Notes: generated from the sequence alone by a model not told the origin. 48,970 nt of DNA from Candidatus Geocrenenecus dongiae (GCA_023267855.1 JALNLN010000013.1:1-48970); one strand, 5' to 3'. Shown: positions 34,101 through 43,024, numbered from the stretch's first letter. Numbers and translations: made by a program.

Positions 34101-34780
34101 ATTTCTTTCACCACCCCAATCTTCGGATTTGTAACGATAACAGGAGCACCAGCTTTTACAGCCTCTTCATACCCTATGTAGTAGACTGACGGACTGTTTC
34201 CGGTTTCAGGTTTTATGACGCTTACAGACTTTCCTGCAAGTGTCTTTGAGACAATGCTTTCAGGATGGTTTATGTCTCCAAAGATTCTAGCACCACCCAT
34301 ACAGTTTATAACGCATGAAGGTACTTCACCCTCTTCTATCTTGTGAAGACAATAGTCGCATTTATCAGCTGTACCCGTATATGGGTTCCTAAATCTAGCA
34401 TCGTATGGACATGCTTGTATACAGTAACCACATCCTATACATCTATCGTAATCAATTACCACTATTCCATCATCCCTCTTATACGTTGCTCCAACAGGGC
34501 AGACAGGAACACATGATGGCGTATCACAATGGTTACATAGTCTAGGTAAGAAAACTCTTCTCACGTATGGATACTTCCCTCGCTCTATTACTTCTACCCA
34601 AGTCCTAAAGAATTCGTATGGGGTACCGTTTTCCATCTTACATGATACTTGGCATGCATAGCATCCTACACATTTATTCAAATCGATAACCATGACCCAT
34701 TTAGGTTTCATAGACTTTTTGTCAATGTATCTACCGACTATATGGGGTAATTCTTCTTGAAGTTTTAAATACTCAGACAT
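34097..34780 (-). CDS. Four-cluster ferredoxin (B) subunit of the molybdoenzyme
   Basis: A 227-residue PsrB/DmsB-like subunit carrying four [4Fe-4S] clusters: CVGCYACQVSC, CNHCDTPSCVPVCP, CIGCGYCIQACP and CDYC...CVINC. It links the catalytic subunit to the membrane subunit, and it has no signal of its own, as usual for proteins exported by hitch-hiking with the Tat-bearing A subunit. It is the first gene of the BCA-TorD-NapH operon; a short leader with GTGAT precedes the ATG. Confidence 0.94.
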   Translation of the reverse strand: MSEYLKLQEELPHIVGRYIDKKSMKPKWVMVIDLNKCVGCYACQVSCKMENGTPYEFFRTWVEVIERGKYPYVRRVFLPRLCNHCDTPSCVPVCPVGATYKRDDGIVVIDYDRCIGCGYCIQACPYDARFRNPYTGTADKCDYCLHKIEEGEVPSCVINCMGGARIFGDINHPESIVSKTLAGKSVSVIKPETGNSPSVYYIGYEEAVKAGAPVIVTNPKIGVVKEI

Positions 34781-34840
34781 ATTTCATCACTTTACTTTTA
34801 CATATTTCGTTAGTTCTAGTTTCGTAGACTTTATTAAAAC

Positions 34841-34885
34841 TTTTTTAAATTAACCTTCAATTGTTTTGGTTGTAATTAAACAATT
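34841..34885 (-). promoter_or_regulatory. Promoter and inverted repeat upstream of the BCA operon
   Basis: On the minus strand a TATA-like ATTTAAAAAAG (34841-34851) would start a transcript with a leader of about 40 bases. Directly upstream lie AATTGTTT (34859-34866) and AAACAATT (34878-34885), perfect 8-base arms with an 11-base spacer. This is where an activator of the response regulator type would bind. Confidence 0.5.
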
Positions 34886-34913
34886 TTTTACTTGCTTTTT
34901 AATATGATTAATC

Positions 34914-35543
34914 TTAACTTTTATAACACAGTAGTTTAACTACCTCAATTCCAAAAGCGGTAACTCTATAGCTTTTAGATTCATCCTGTGTTATCAACCC
35001 CATCTTCTTTAGTACACGTAGGTGGAAACTAAGTCTTGGAGGATCATCTACTTGGAGTATTTTAACTAGTTCTGAAAATTTGAGACTACGCTTTTCAGCA
35101 AGCAGTACTAGTATTTTTCTCCGGAGTTCATGAGATAAGCATGAGAAAATGTGTTCATTTAAACTCTTGCTCTTAGCTTCGGCCAAAGCTCTCTTAATGG
35201 CGATTACCAAGTCTTCAACTCTAAAGGGTTTACATATGTAATCTGACGCTCCTTTCTTTATTGCTTCTACAGCACTGGGAATACTACCGTATGCCGTGAT
35301 AATTATGACAACAGTGTTCGGAGATGTTCTCTTAATTGTACTTAATAAATCAATGCCATTCATACCGGTGAGCAGCAAATCGACAACAACCACATCAAAG
35401 TTTTCTTCTTGAAGTATTTCAAGTGCACTCCATGCATTATATGCTAACTTAACTTGAAATTTGTATCTCTCGAGCAATTCCTTCAGTATAGAGCATATTG
35501 TTTCATCATCATCAACTATAAGTATCTTGGTCAAAAGGGGCAC
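34914..35543 (-). CDS. Response regulator with ArsR-like winged-helix output
   Basis: Residues 1-122 are a receiver domain: acidic DDD at 11-13, phosphorylation Asp55, Thr83 and Lys105. Residues about 128-209 form a winged helix of the ArsR-like type (HELRRKILVLLAEKRSLKFS, then PPRLSFHLRVLKKMGLI). The receiver resembles the NtrC type, but the AAA+ and Fis domains of bacterial NtrC proteins are absent and an archaeal-style DNA-binding domain takes their place. It starts at GTG 35543, overlapping the kinase gene by 32 bases. The first operon after it is the molybdoenzyme, 133 bases on. Confidence 0.9.
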   Translation of the reverse strand: MPLLTKILIVDDDETICSILKELLERYKFQVKLAYNAWSALEILQEENFDVVVVDLLLTGMNGIDLLSTIKRTSPNTVVIIITAYGSIPSAVEAIKKGASDYICKPFRVEDLVIAIKRALAEAKSKSLNEHIFSCLSHELRRKILVLLAEKRSLKFSELVKILQVDDPPRLSFHLRVLKKMGLITQDESKSYRVTAFGIEVVKLLCYKS

Positions 35544-37263
35544 CTCTCGGCAATTTGATGGTAAAAATGCTTCCTTTCCCTAATTCGCTTTCAACAATGA
35601 TCGTCCCGCCATGCATTTTAACTATCTCTTGTGAGATAGTCAAGCCGAGACCTAGACCACCTTTACCTTTATGCTTAGAGTAAAATGGTTCAAATATTTT
35701 ATCGAGATCTTCTTTCGGTATGCCGCCGCCAGTATCTCTAATTGAGATAAGAATATTCGAATTGTCCTGTTGTACCTCTATGGTTAAGGTGCCACCGCCA
35801 GGCATTGCTTGAATAGCATTCATTATCAAGTTATCTATCACCAATCCAATAGCTAGAGGATCTATATAAGCTTTACAAGGTTTGTTATATTTCTTAATGA
35901 CTTTTACGTTATACTTATTGAATGAATATGCTTTAAGAGAATTCTCAACTATTTCGACTACGTCAATAATTCTCTTATTTATCTTTATTCTTCTTCCATA
36001 TCTTAATAAGTCATCGATAGCATGTTTAATTTCCATAACATTTGATACAACTCTTTCTAGGCTCTTCTTCGTTAATTCCTCCTTAGATTCTGAGAGTATC
36101 AATTCGCAGCCTAGCATCATCCTAGTTAAAAATGTGTTGATCTTATGTATTATGCCAGCTATCAGATACTGAATTATTGCAATTTTCTCATACTGTCTAA
36201 TCATTTTAAAGAATTCTTCTCTAGCCTTATCACTAGTTATATCTCTAACGATTACAATTTTTCTTCTCCCTTCTTTATCGAGATCCAAAAAGAACAACTT
36301 AATGTAGACAGTTTCTCCATCTCTATCATAGGATAGCTCAACCTCTCCTTTAGTTGACACCGAATCCAATCTTATGATCTCTGAAAGCTTTCTATTCACA
36401 ATATCAGATTTACTCAAGTTGAAGATTCTTTCAGAAGCTTTATTGCAAGAATATATAATACCGTCTGAAGAGATTAGTAATATCCCGTCCTGAATCGAGT
36501 TGACGAGCATCTTATATCTATTCTTTAATCGTCTAAGTCTTTCTACATAGTTTCTTATCTTCTCTCTCTCCTCTTCAAGCTTGTCCAACATTCTATTAAA
36601 GGCTGTAGATATCATACCAATTTCATCCTGAGTGTCTACTTCGACTCTAGATCTGTAATCACCTTTAATGATCTTCTTTATCGCATTTTCTAAGTTTTTC
36701 ATGGACATCGTTAAACTCGTTAGAGACATGAAAAAGGATACGGTCCCTATTCCTACTATCAGTGAACTCCACAAAAAGATTTTACCTATAATGTTGAACA
36801 TTTTCTCTTCTATTTGTTTGCTCGTAATTCCGATGTGTATCTCTCCTCCAATACCCCTGTATACTGGGACAGAGACATCGTAGATAATGCTACCATCTGC
36901 CTTGAATTTTTTTACTGACATACCCCCATTTACAGGTGGGTTAAATCCAACTAAAGCTTTAGGAAAACCGTTTGTGAAAGTACTTGCAACTATGTTTCCA
37001 TCAAAGTCTACAATGTACATGTAAGCTATGTTTGGATTTCTGGCCTTGAAGTCGTTTACCATATTATTGAGAGTTATTACATTACCTTTAGCTAGCAAAG
37101 ACAGAACTTCTATCTGGATTCTATCTAGATACAGTGCTGTGCTCTCTACTAGTTCTTCTATGAGAGATTTACTTATCTGGTTATACAGAATATACGCATT
37201 TATTAATCCAAATATCATTAAATAAAGTACGAATATGAATGTGAACTTTTTTCTAAGCTTCAT
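35512..37263 (-). CDS. Membrane sensor histidine kinase (HAMP-PAS-HisKA-HATPase)
   Basis: A 583-residue kinase. Helix 1 at about 8-28, an external domain at 30-157, helix 2 at 158-182, HAMP at 183-235, PAS at about 250-345, phosphoacceptor His373 in GIIHKINTFL, and a catalytic domain with N box (NLIMNAIQAM near 478), DTGGGIP near 510 and GLGLGLTI near 536. The H box has Lys where Glu usually follows the His (HKIN instead of HEIN), which is unusual. It overlaps the binding-protein gene by four bases and the response regulator gene by 32. The external domain probably takes its signal from the binding protein. Confidence 0.92.
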   Translation of the reverse strand: MKLRKKFTFIFVLYLMIFGLINAYILYNQISKSLIEELVESTALYLDRIQIEVLSLLAKGNVITLNNMVNDFKARNPNIAYMYIVDFDGNIVASTFTNGFPKALVGFNPPVNGGMSVKKFKADGSIIYDVSVPVYRGIGGEIHIGITSKQIEEKMFNIIGKIFLWSSLIVGIGTVSFFMSLTSLTMSMKNLENAIKKIIKGDYRSRVEVDTQDEIGMISTAFNRMLDKLEEEREKIRNYVERLRRLKNRYKMLVNSIQDGILLISSDGIIYSCNKASERIFNLSKSDIVNRKLSEIIRLDSVSTKGEVELSYDRDGETVYIKLFFLDLDKEGRRKIVIVRDITSDKAREEFFKMIRQYEKIAIIQYLIAGIIHKINTFLTRMMLGCELILSESKEELTKKSLERVVSNVMEIKHAIDDLLRYGRRIKINKRIIDVVEIVENSLKAYSFNKYNVKVIKKYNKPCKAYIDPLAIGLVIDNLIMNAIQAMPGGGTLTIEVQQDNSNILISIRDTGGGIPKEDLDKIFEPFYSKHKGKGGLGLGLTISQEIVKMHGGTIIVESELGKGSIFTIKLPRGAPFDQDTYS

Positions 37264-38222
37264 TTACTCTCACCTGAGAGCAGATACTTTTCTACTAGCT
37301 CATAATAGATCGTATAATGCTCTATGATAGGCTCAGCGAATCCTCCGGGGAACTCTGTCATACTCCATAGAGTTAGAGTAGAGTGGGAACCAAGAGGCTC
37401 AAGTTCGATCAACGCTTTCTTTACATTCTCAACCAAATTTTTGTCCACAGCTTTGTTGGCAATTATTAGGCTTCTAGGGAAAGGTTTAGAGATTGCTATT
37501 ATCTTAATTAATCCTTCTCTGGCAAGTCGAAATGCAAGCAAGTCCTGCATAGCTCCAGCATCAAATCTTCCAGAGATAACTGCTTCAGCGCATAGCTGAT
37601 GGGAGCCTAAGAAGGCATACTCTCTAAAGTCTTTAAGAGATACTCCGGCTTCTTCCAACATGATTAACGGTATTAAATGTCCCTGCGTGGAATAGTATGA
37701 CCCGAAAGCAAAACTCTTACCCTTTAGTTCCGATAAAGAGGTTATGTTTAAATTAGTTCTTGTAAAGATAACCGCTCTGTAAAACATGCTTTTATTCTCA
37801 TCTAAACCTACGGCCACAGGAACGACGTTACCGTATCTTAAGTCTGTTACAATATAACTTACAGGGCCTACTGCAGCAAATTGGGTGACATTCATTCCTA
37901 TATCATTCTGGACAAGCTCGTATGTTGGTTCGTATTTCAACCTAAACTCATACCCAGTCTTATTAGAAAGATAACTCATGAGCGGAGCATATATCCGTAT
38001 TTCAGTATCGGGATCTAATCTTGGATCAAAACCAAAATAAATAACTTTTTTACTGGAAATATTTAGAGAAGGATGTGCAGTCTTTTCACCAAGATTAATT
38101 ATAACGATTTCGTCACCATGATAGGGGTTAGTCAAAATTACAATCAATAATAAAGTAACTACGAGAGCTAGATTTAATAGAATATTCAGCTTTTTTATTG
38201 TTTTCATACCTGTTCTATCCAT
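37260..38222 (-). CDS. PhnD-like substrate-binding protein, probable sensor partner
   Basis: A 320-residue protein with an N-terminal membrane helix (about 12-28) and an exported PhnD/PBP-type domain: FGFDPRLDPDTEIRIYAPLM near 63-82, ELKGKSFAFGSYYSTQGHLI near 164-183 and SGRFDAGAMQDLLAF near 211-225. No ABC transporter genes follow; the next gene is a histidine kinase, with which it overlaps (ATGA). PhnD-like proteins paired this way sense ligands in bacteria, such as arsenite (AioX) or, fused to the kinase, tetrathionate (TtrS). The ligand here is unknown. Confidence 0.85.
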   Translation of the reverse strand: MDRTGMKTIKKLNILLNLALVVTLLLIVILTNPYHGDEIVIINLGEKTAHPSLNISSKKVIYFGFDPRLDPDTEIRIYAPLMSYLSNKTGYEFRLKYEPTYELVQNDIGMNVTQFAAVGPVSYIVTDLRYGNVVPVAVGLDENKSMFYRAVIFTRTNLNITSLSELKGKSFAFGSYYSTQGHLIPLIMLEEAGVSLKDFREYAFLGSHQLCAEAVISGRFDAGAMQDLLAFRLAREGLIKIIAISKPFPRSLIIANKAVDKNLVENVKKALIELEPLGSHSTLTLWSMTEFPGGFAEPIIEHYTIYYELVEKYLLSGESK

Positions 38223-38491
38223 GGTGTATGATTAAGAAGAATAGATTTATAGATTTTTACGATAGACGATTTAAATATAGTAGACATGCCCGCTCTATTC
38301 TTTCTAACGATAGTTACAACCTCGATCCTTTCGACCTTATGGAGACTCCTCTCAAGATATAGGTATTCGATATTCTTAAGTGTGGATCCTCCATGTTAAG
38401 CACATACACCGCCTAGAAGTACTTTCTCGATTTCTTCATTTTTCCTAATCTCTTCTACTTCTTCGTCAGCGATTATTCTTCCTTGACGGCA
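38209..38491 (-). pseudogene. Interrupted minus-strand frame, family unknown
   Basis: The minus-strand frame reads RIIADEEVEEIRKNEEIEKV, then LLGGVCA, a TAA at 38396-38398, then on in the same frame HGGSTLKNIEYLYLERSLHK and further. Sequence quality on both sides looks protein-like, so this may be a decayed gene with one nonsense mutation. Together with the TnpB remnant it accounts for most of the gene-free stretch between 38223 and 39186. Confidence 0.3.
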
Positions 38492-38570
38492 TCAATGTCT
38501 AAGATGAATTTAACGAGAATACAATTTAATACGTTATTAGCATACCTTAATTCCTCACTTTACATAATAC

Positions 38571-39110
38571 TATGTGGAGAGACATGCAAAGTATATTGCT
38601 ACAAGCTTAATACAGAGATGTCAAAGAAGATATGCTAAACAATTCAAGAAAACATGATAGGATGATAAGCAAATCTAATTAGAAGATGATAATAAATCTG
38701 ATATCCTATAAGTCAGATACCATGTTAAAAAATGCAGTAGATGTGGTAAGATCAATGAGATAAATGGATAGACATACAGGTGTAACAGATGTGGACTAGA
38801 GATAAATAGACATTTAAACTCCGCCATAAACATATGCATGAAGTCAAGAGGGCTTCAACATTCTCCAAAGAACTTCAGAAAACTAACGAAGAATCTCAAA
38901 AATCTAGCAGAACCGAGGACTATTATCATGATAAGCTATAACCTCCAATTTTTTAGATAACTTTGGATGGAGAGGTTGTAGACTGGCCCTGACAGGGAGA
39001 AAAAGTCTATGATAAGACTTCAATAAATTCCGAGATGTCTGAGACCAGTGAACTCCTGGGGGCCTAAGAGCAACGATGACACACACTTACGCTAATCGAC
39101 CTCAGCGACA
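38571..39110 (+). pseudogene. Degenerate TnpB/OrfB transposon nuclease remnant
   Basis: The zinc-ribbon and RuvC end of an IS200/IS605-type TnpB protein is recognisable on the plus strand near 38733-38853: CSRCGKINEING, a TAG stop, then TYRCNRCGLEINRHLNSAIN. Four cysteines and the NRHLNSAIN motif following them are characteristic. Upstream pieces (ERHAKYIATSLIQRCQRRYA, then stops) and a degenerate tail downstream (DGEVVDWP, then KTSINSEMSETSELLGA) extend it. Several stop codons show that it is dead. No TnpA gene or clear element ends were found. Confidence 0.7.
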
Positions 39111-39186
39111 AAAGCTTCCACAGACCTAAAACAATCTATACGTATCCATATAAGACTTGTATTAGTCTCCTCTGAAGAATATTTGA

Positions 39187-40491
39187 TTAACGATGTTCAT
39201 TATAATTTTCGCTTAAGGATTCTATTATCAGTGGGTCAAAGAGTTCTACTTCTACTTCTTCTCCCTCATCATAGCCCTCCATGTTTTCCGGTATTACTAG
39301 TAGCCCATTAGCTTTAATTAATGTAGAGAGTAGACCTGATCCTGTAAGCATTAATGGTTCTACTATATACTTATTCTCTCGGATATTCCAAGAAACTTTT
39401 ACTCTAACAAAGCATCTAACACCTCCAGGTGATGCAACCTTCCTAGCAAGAATACCTTTTACGGTAGGTTTGGGTTGAGTTTTTACTCCAAGCATACGTT
39501 CTATCGTAGGTTTAGCGAGTAGATTAAACCCAACTATCGAAGCTACAGGGAATCCTGAAAACATGAATACTATTTTTCCATTCACGTATCCGAATCCTGT
39601 TGGTTTGCCAGGTCTCATAGCTATACCGTGAACTACTATCTGTCCAAGTTCTCTAATAGCTTCTGGTACTAAGTCTCTTCTCCCAACGCTTGTTCCACCA
39701 GTAATTATTAGTAGATCACAAATTTCCAATGCTTTAATTATTTTATCTTTAATCTCCTGTAAGTCGTCTTCAACTATCCCAAAGTCTACTGGCTCTCCAC
39801 CTACAGATCTTATCAAAGCTTTAAGCATAGGTTTAGTACTATTCACTACATAACGTTCACCTGCTTCTTCTCCAACCTCGATTAGCTCCGAGCCTGTCGA
39901 GAGTACACCTACACTAGGCTTCACGACAACTTTCACTTTAGTTATGTTTAGAGATGCTAGTGCACCTATATGCCAAGGTTTTATCAACGTGCCTTTCTCT
40001 ACAACTACTTCACCTTTCTTGAAATCTTCACCTCTTCTAGAAATATTCTGGAAGGGATGTACAGGCTTAACTACTTCTATCAAGTTTTCTTCAATCTTTC
40101 TTACGTCTTCAGCCATGACGACAGCGTTTGCGCCTGGAGGTATAGGTGCTCCTGTCATAACTTCCACTGAGCATCCCCTCTTAACCTCTGGGAAAGTATT
40201 CTCTAGATCTATTAGATTCACTGAGCCGAGAACTTTTAATTCCACTGGGTTCGTTGGAGATGCTCCAAAAGTATCTTCAGCTATTACTGCATAACCGTCT
40301 ACAGCACTTCTATCGTATGGTGGAACATCATTTGGAGCAAGTATGTCTTCACCACAAACCCTTCCGAGAGAATCTAGTAGAGAAACTTCTTCTAATCTTC
40401 TCGATGTTAAACTATGTGTCAGTTTTTCCAGTAATCTTAAAGCCTCCTCTACACTTACAAGCTTCTTAAAACCTTCCATCACAACCCTCAT
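39187..40491 (-). CDS. moeA: MoeA molybdopterin metal insertase, short form
   Basis: A 434-residue MoeA without the PBP extension of the other copy. YDRSAVDGYAVIAEDTFG near 60-77, GGTSVGRRDLVP near 255-266, RPGKPTGFG near 282-290 and FPVASIVGF are conserved. Archaea often carry two MoeA proteins; in Pyrococcus-type organisms the two have been suggested to handle Mo and W or different enzymes. Start could also be the ATG four codons later. It stands alone next to the TnpB debris. Confidence 0.94.
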   Translation of the reverse strand: MRVVMEGFKKLVSVEEALRLLEKLTHSLTSRRLEEVSLLDSLGRVCGEDILAPNDVPPYDRSAVDGYAVIAEDTFGASPTNPVELKVLGSVNLIDLENTFPEVKRGCSVEVMTGAPIPPGANAVVMAEDVRKIEENLIEVVKPVHPFQNISRRGEDFKKGEVVVEKGTLIKPWHIGALASLNITKVKVVVKPSVGVLSTGSELIEVGEEAGERYVVNSTKPMLKALIRSVGGEPVDFGIVEDDLQEIKDKIIKALEICDLLIITGGTSVGRRDLVPEAIRELGQIVVHGIAMRPGKPTGFGYVNGKIVFMFSGFPVASIVGFNLLAKPTIERMLGVKTQPKPTVKGILARKVASPGGVRCFVRVKVSWNIRENKYIVEPLMLTGSGLLSTLIKANGLLVIPENMEGYDEGEEVEVELFDPLIIESLSENYNEHR

Positions 40492-40653
40492 TTCTATAGA
40501 TGTCTTTAGCTGAGCGGATATATAATTAGTTTAGACTCTGGATAGTGAGATTCATCGGAGACCATGTTTAGATCCATATTTTATGGATACTTTTTAGATA
40601 TGTGAAATATATTAATAGCTTAGTGTGTAAATAATTTTGATTAGGGTAGAGTT

Positions 40654-41196
40654 TTGAGGAAATTTAATCTTCTCGTTACAACTTTCAGAGGACAGGAGGT
40701 TGTTGCTTCTTCAGAGATTAGAGATTTACTAAACTATCTCGGGGACAGCAGTCCAGAAGTAGAGATAACAAAAGTTTCCGGCTTACTTACAGTTAAGACT
40801 TCCCTAGACCCATTCCATGTTATTGAGAGGGTTGGAGAAATTCTTTCAACAGAACCTTGGAGAGTGGGTAGCTTGCTCAGATTCATACCTATAGAAGATG
40901 TTGTTCCATCTAGGATAGAAGATATAGCGGAATCTGTGGAGAAGCTTGCAAGCAAGATTCCTGAAGACGCTTCATTCAGAATAACCGTCGAGAAGAGACA
41001 TACATCTCTCTCAAGTCAAGAGATAATAAAAGCATCTGCAGAAAAGGTTCAGAGAAGAGTTGATCTTAAGAATCCAGATTACATAGTCTTGATAGAGGTT
41101 ATCGGAGGGGTAACAGGGATCTCTGTACTAAAACCAAGCCAGATTCTTAGTACAACAAAATTCGAGAAAACAGCTCAGAAAGGCTCAGAACAATAA
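40654..41196 (+). CDS. THUMP-domain protein, Tan1-like
   Basis: A 180-residue protein beginning at TTG. The C-terminal 100 residues match the THUMP RNA-binding fold: FRITVEKRHTSLSSQEIIKA, then VDLKNPDYIVLIEVIGGVTG. No methyltransferase or thiolation domain is attached. Stand-alone THUMP proteins of this kind (COG1818) resemble yeast Tan1, which helps acetylate a cytidine in tRNA. A helper role in tRNA modification is likely. Confidence 0.82.
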   Translation: MRKFNLLVTTFRGQEVVASSEIRDLLNYLGDSSPEVEITKVSGLLTVKTSLDPFHVIERVGEILSTEPWRVGSLLRFIPIEDVVPSRIEDIAESVEKLASKIPEDASFRITVEKRHTSLSSQEIIKASAEKVQRRVDLKNPDYIVLIEVIGGVTGISVLKPSQILSTTKFEKTAQKGSEQ

Positions 41197-41479
41197 GATA
41201 ACAGTGAGATATGTAGAAAAATGTAGATTGTTAGGCCATGAAATAAGAAGACTAAAAAATAGAGATTGCCGCCTACCAAAACTCTACAAAGGTACTTAAC
41301 AATACTCCTTTAAGATCTATGTAATTCTAAAGTATTACATTCGATGTGTTATGGCCTCTCGATGGCCACTTATTGGTGATGCGTAGATCATGCTGATGAA
41401 GAATGTCAAACAAATACTACTACCAATTCTTTTTTGAATTCGATACCCCTATATATGTGATTAACAATTTACAGATTGG

Positions 41480-41971
41480 ATGAAGGAACAGTTTAGGAAG
41501 AAGCTTGCAGATGCCAGCACTTTTGGGGAGATCTTTAACTTAGTTAAGAAAGCTGTAAAGAATACTCTAGGGCTTCATAGAGCTGGTTTAGAACTGGTTT
41601 TAATGAATCTACCAAACAATATCGGAGGCCTACATGAAGTCGGAAGCAACACAATTATAATGAACAAAACACTCTTAGAAGGAGTTATAGAATTAGCTAA
41701 AAGTAAAATTGAAGTAAACTCTTACGTATTCGTAGTTCTACTCCACGAGTATTTACACAGTCTCGGATACATAGATGATGAAGAAGTATCTAGCCTAGTT
41801 AAAAAGATTGTAGCAGAATCTCTAGGTGAAGATCATCCAGCTTATGAAATAGCCTCAACCAGTATCTTCACTATATATCCAGAGTTACAGATGCTGGGTC
41901 CAGGAAAGATTGGTAGAGATATGAAGATAATAAAAGATTTCGATAAAGATAACGTGAACTATATTCTATGA
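41480..41971 (+). CDS. Predicted HExxH metallopeptidase-like protein
   Basis: A 163-residue soluble protein with a zinc-protease motif HEYLHSLGYIDDEE near residues 89-102, in which two His of HExxH and a later acidic residue could bind zinc. The N-terminal half is helical. It resembles a small conserved archaeal family of unknown function; no signal peptide is present, so it acts in the cytoplasm. Its stop overlaps the end of thiR by six bases (convergent). The 283-base gap before it holds a short hairpin (TGGCC...GGCCA, 41351-41367) and nothing else I could assign. Confidence 0.65.
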   Translation: MKEQFRKKLADASTFGEIFNLVKKAVKNTLGLHRAGLELVLMNLPNNIGGLHEVGSNTIIMNKTLLEGVIELAKSKIEVNSYVFVVLLHEYLHSLGYIDDEEVSSLVKKIVAESLGEDHPAYEIASTSIFTIYPELQMLGPGKIGRDMKIIKDFDKDNVNYIL

Positions 41972-42928
41972 TCTTACTGTGAGCTCAACGTATTTCTTAG
42001 CAATCTTTAGAGCTTTATCAACGACTTCTAATGAGTCTCTTCCAAATACGTATGTAGTCGGTTCGAATCCATATCCTCCTCTATCAAACACTACGTCTAC
42101 ATAAGGACGTTCTTTGAAGATAGCTGATATAGATTCTATTACTAGGTTTTCTAAGTTGTTTACTTCTCCAGGGAATGTGTTTGGTTTAGATGTTTCAGCC
42201 CAACTGTATCCCAGAGAGATTACAGCTTTTCTCACTAGTTCATCTAACTTGAGGTTTACTACAGAGTTTATTTCTGGAGAATGCTTCTTGACTGATAGGA
42301 GTACACTTGCAAGATGTCTAGATCCGCCGAACTCTGGTCTACTAACAGCTCTCGGTCTATCTTTTATCCTGACAATCCTTCCAGGAATACCTGCTACATC
42401 ATCTATAGTTTTAGCTTCTCTTATAGATTCAACAATATTTACAGCGATCTGAGGCATGACATTAACAAAATACCATGATTCTTCTATTATTTTTACCGCT
42501 CTACTTAATCTTTCAAGGATTTTCAATTTCTCAGTAGAGATAACTTCAGGAATTGGTTTAAGACATATTTCACATGAAGATAATTGTGGATAGAGTTTTC
42601 TATGAAGCTCGCAGAATACCCCTCTAGATAAAACTTCAGCCCAGAAAGATTCTAATGTGAGAATAGATCTTACTGGGTCTTGTTGAATATCTTTTAGTAG
42701 GAGCTTCACTAGTAGATCTACTTCATCGGGTTTTAAACCCATCTTTATAAGCGTTGTAAAATATTTATCTCGAGGTTTAGAGAGTATCTGGCTTACAGCA
42801 GACTGAGATATTCCAAGTATAGAAGAAATTTTTAATTGACTAAACCCCTTTGAATAGAGTTCATGAGATATCAGACCTCTTATGTTAGGAAGAAGATATT
42901 TAACCATGAGTTCAGAAGGAGGCATCAT
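41966..42928 (-). CDS. thiR: ThiR-like regulator (HTH plus ThiN domain)
   Basis: A 320-residue regulator. HTH at about 28-48 (FSQLKISSILGISQSAVSQI), a Cys/His module (FCELHRK...SCEICLK) at about 118-138, and a ThiN domain from about 150 to the end (IPGRIVRIKDRPRAVSRPEF and DVVFDRGGYGFEPTTYVFGR). The ThiN fold binds thiamine phosphate; in archaeal ThiR proteins it serves as the effector domain of a repressor of thiamine synthesis and uptake genes. No thiamine gene lies in this window, so its targets are elsewhere. The first two parts match the small protein at 22281-22655. Confidence 0.87.
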   Translation of the reverse strand: MMPPSELMVKYLLPNIRGLISHELYSKGFSQLKISSILGISQSAVSQILSKPRDKYFTTLIKMGLKPDEVDLLVKLLLKDIQQDPVRSILTLESFWAEVLSRGVFCELHRKLYPQLSSCEICLKPIPEVISTEKLKILERLSRAVKIIEESWYFVNVMPQIAVNIVESIREAKTIDDVAGIPGRIVRIKDRPRAVSRPEFGGSRHLASVLLSVKKHSPEINSVVNLKLDELVRKAVISLGYSWAETSKPNTFPGEVNNLENLVIESISAIFKERPYVDVVFDRGGYGFEPTTYVFGRDSLEVVDKALKIAKKYVELTVRS

Positions 42929-43024
42929 CTAAAACCATCACTCTCATGAAAACTATAGACATTCGACAATATAATATATCCATCCCATCATTTGTACTGA
43001 AAAAACTAGTGTCTCGAGAAGCCG

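Noticed and set aside
38904-39086. A 60-codon minus-strand frame in the TnpB debris
   Set aside because: It is the complement of the degenerate TnpB tail and has no independent support.
41351-41420. Possible C/D box RNA (GTGATGC, CTGATGA) before the HExxH gene
   Set aside because: The boxes overlap each other, and no final CTGA lies at a usable distance, so the spacing does not fit a C/D RNA.
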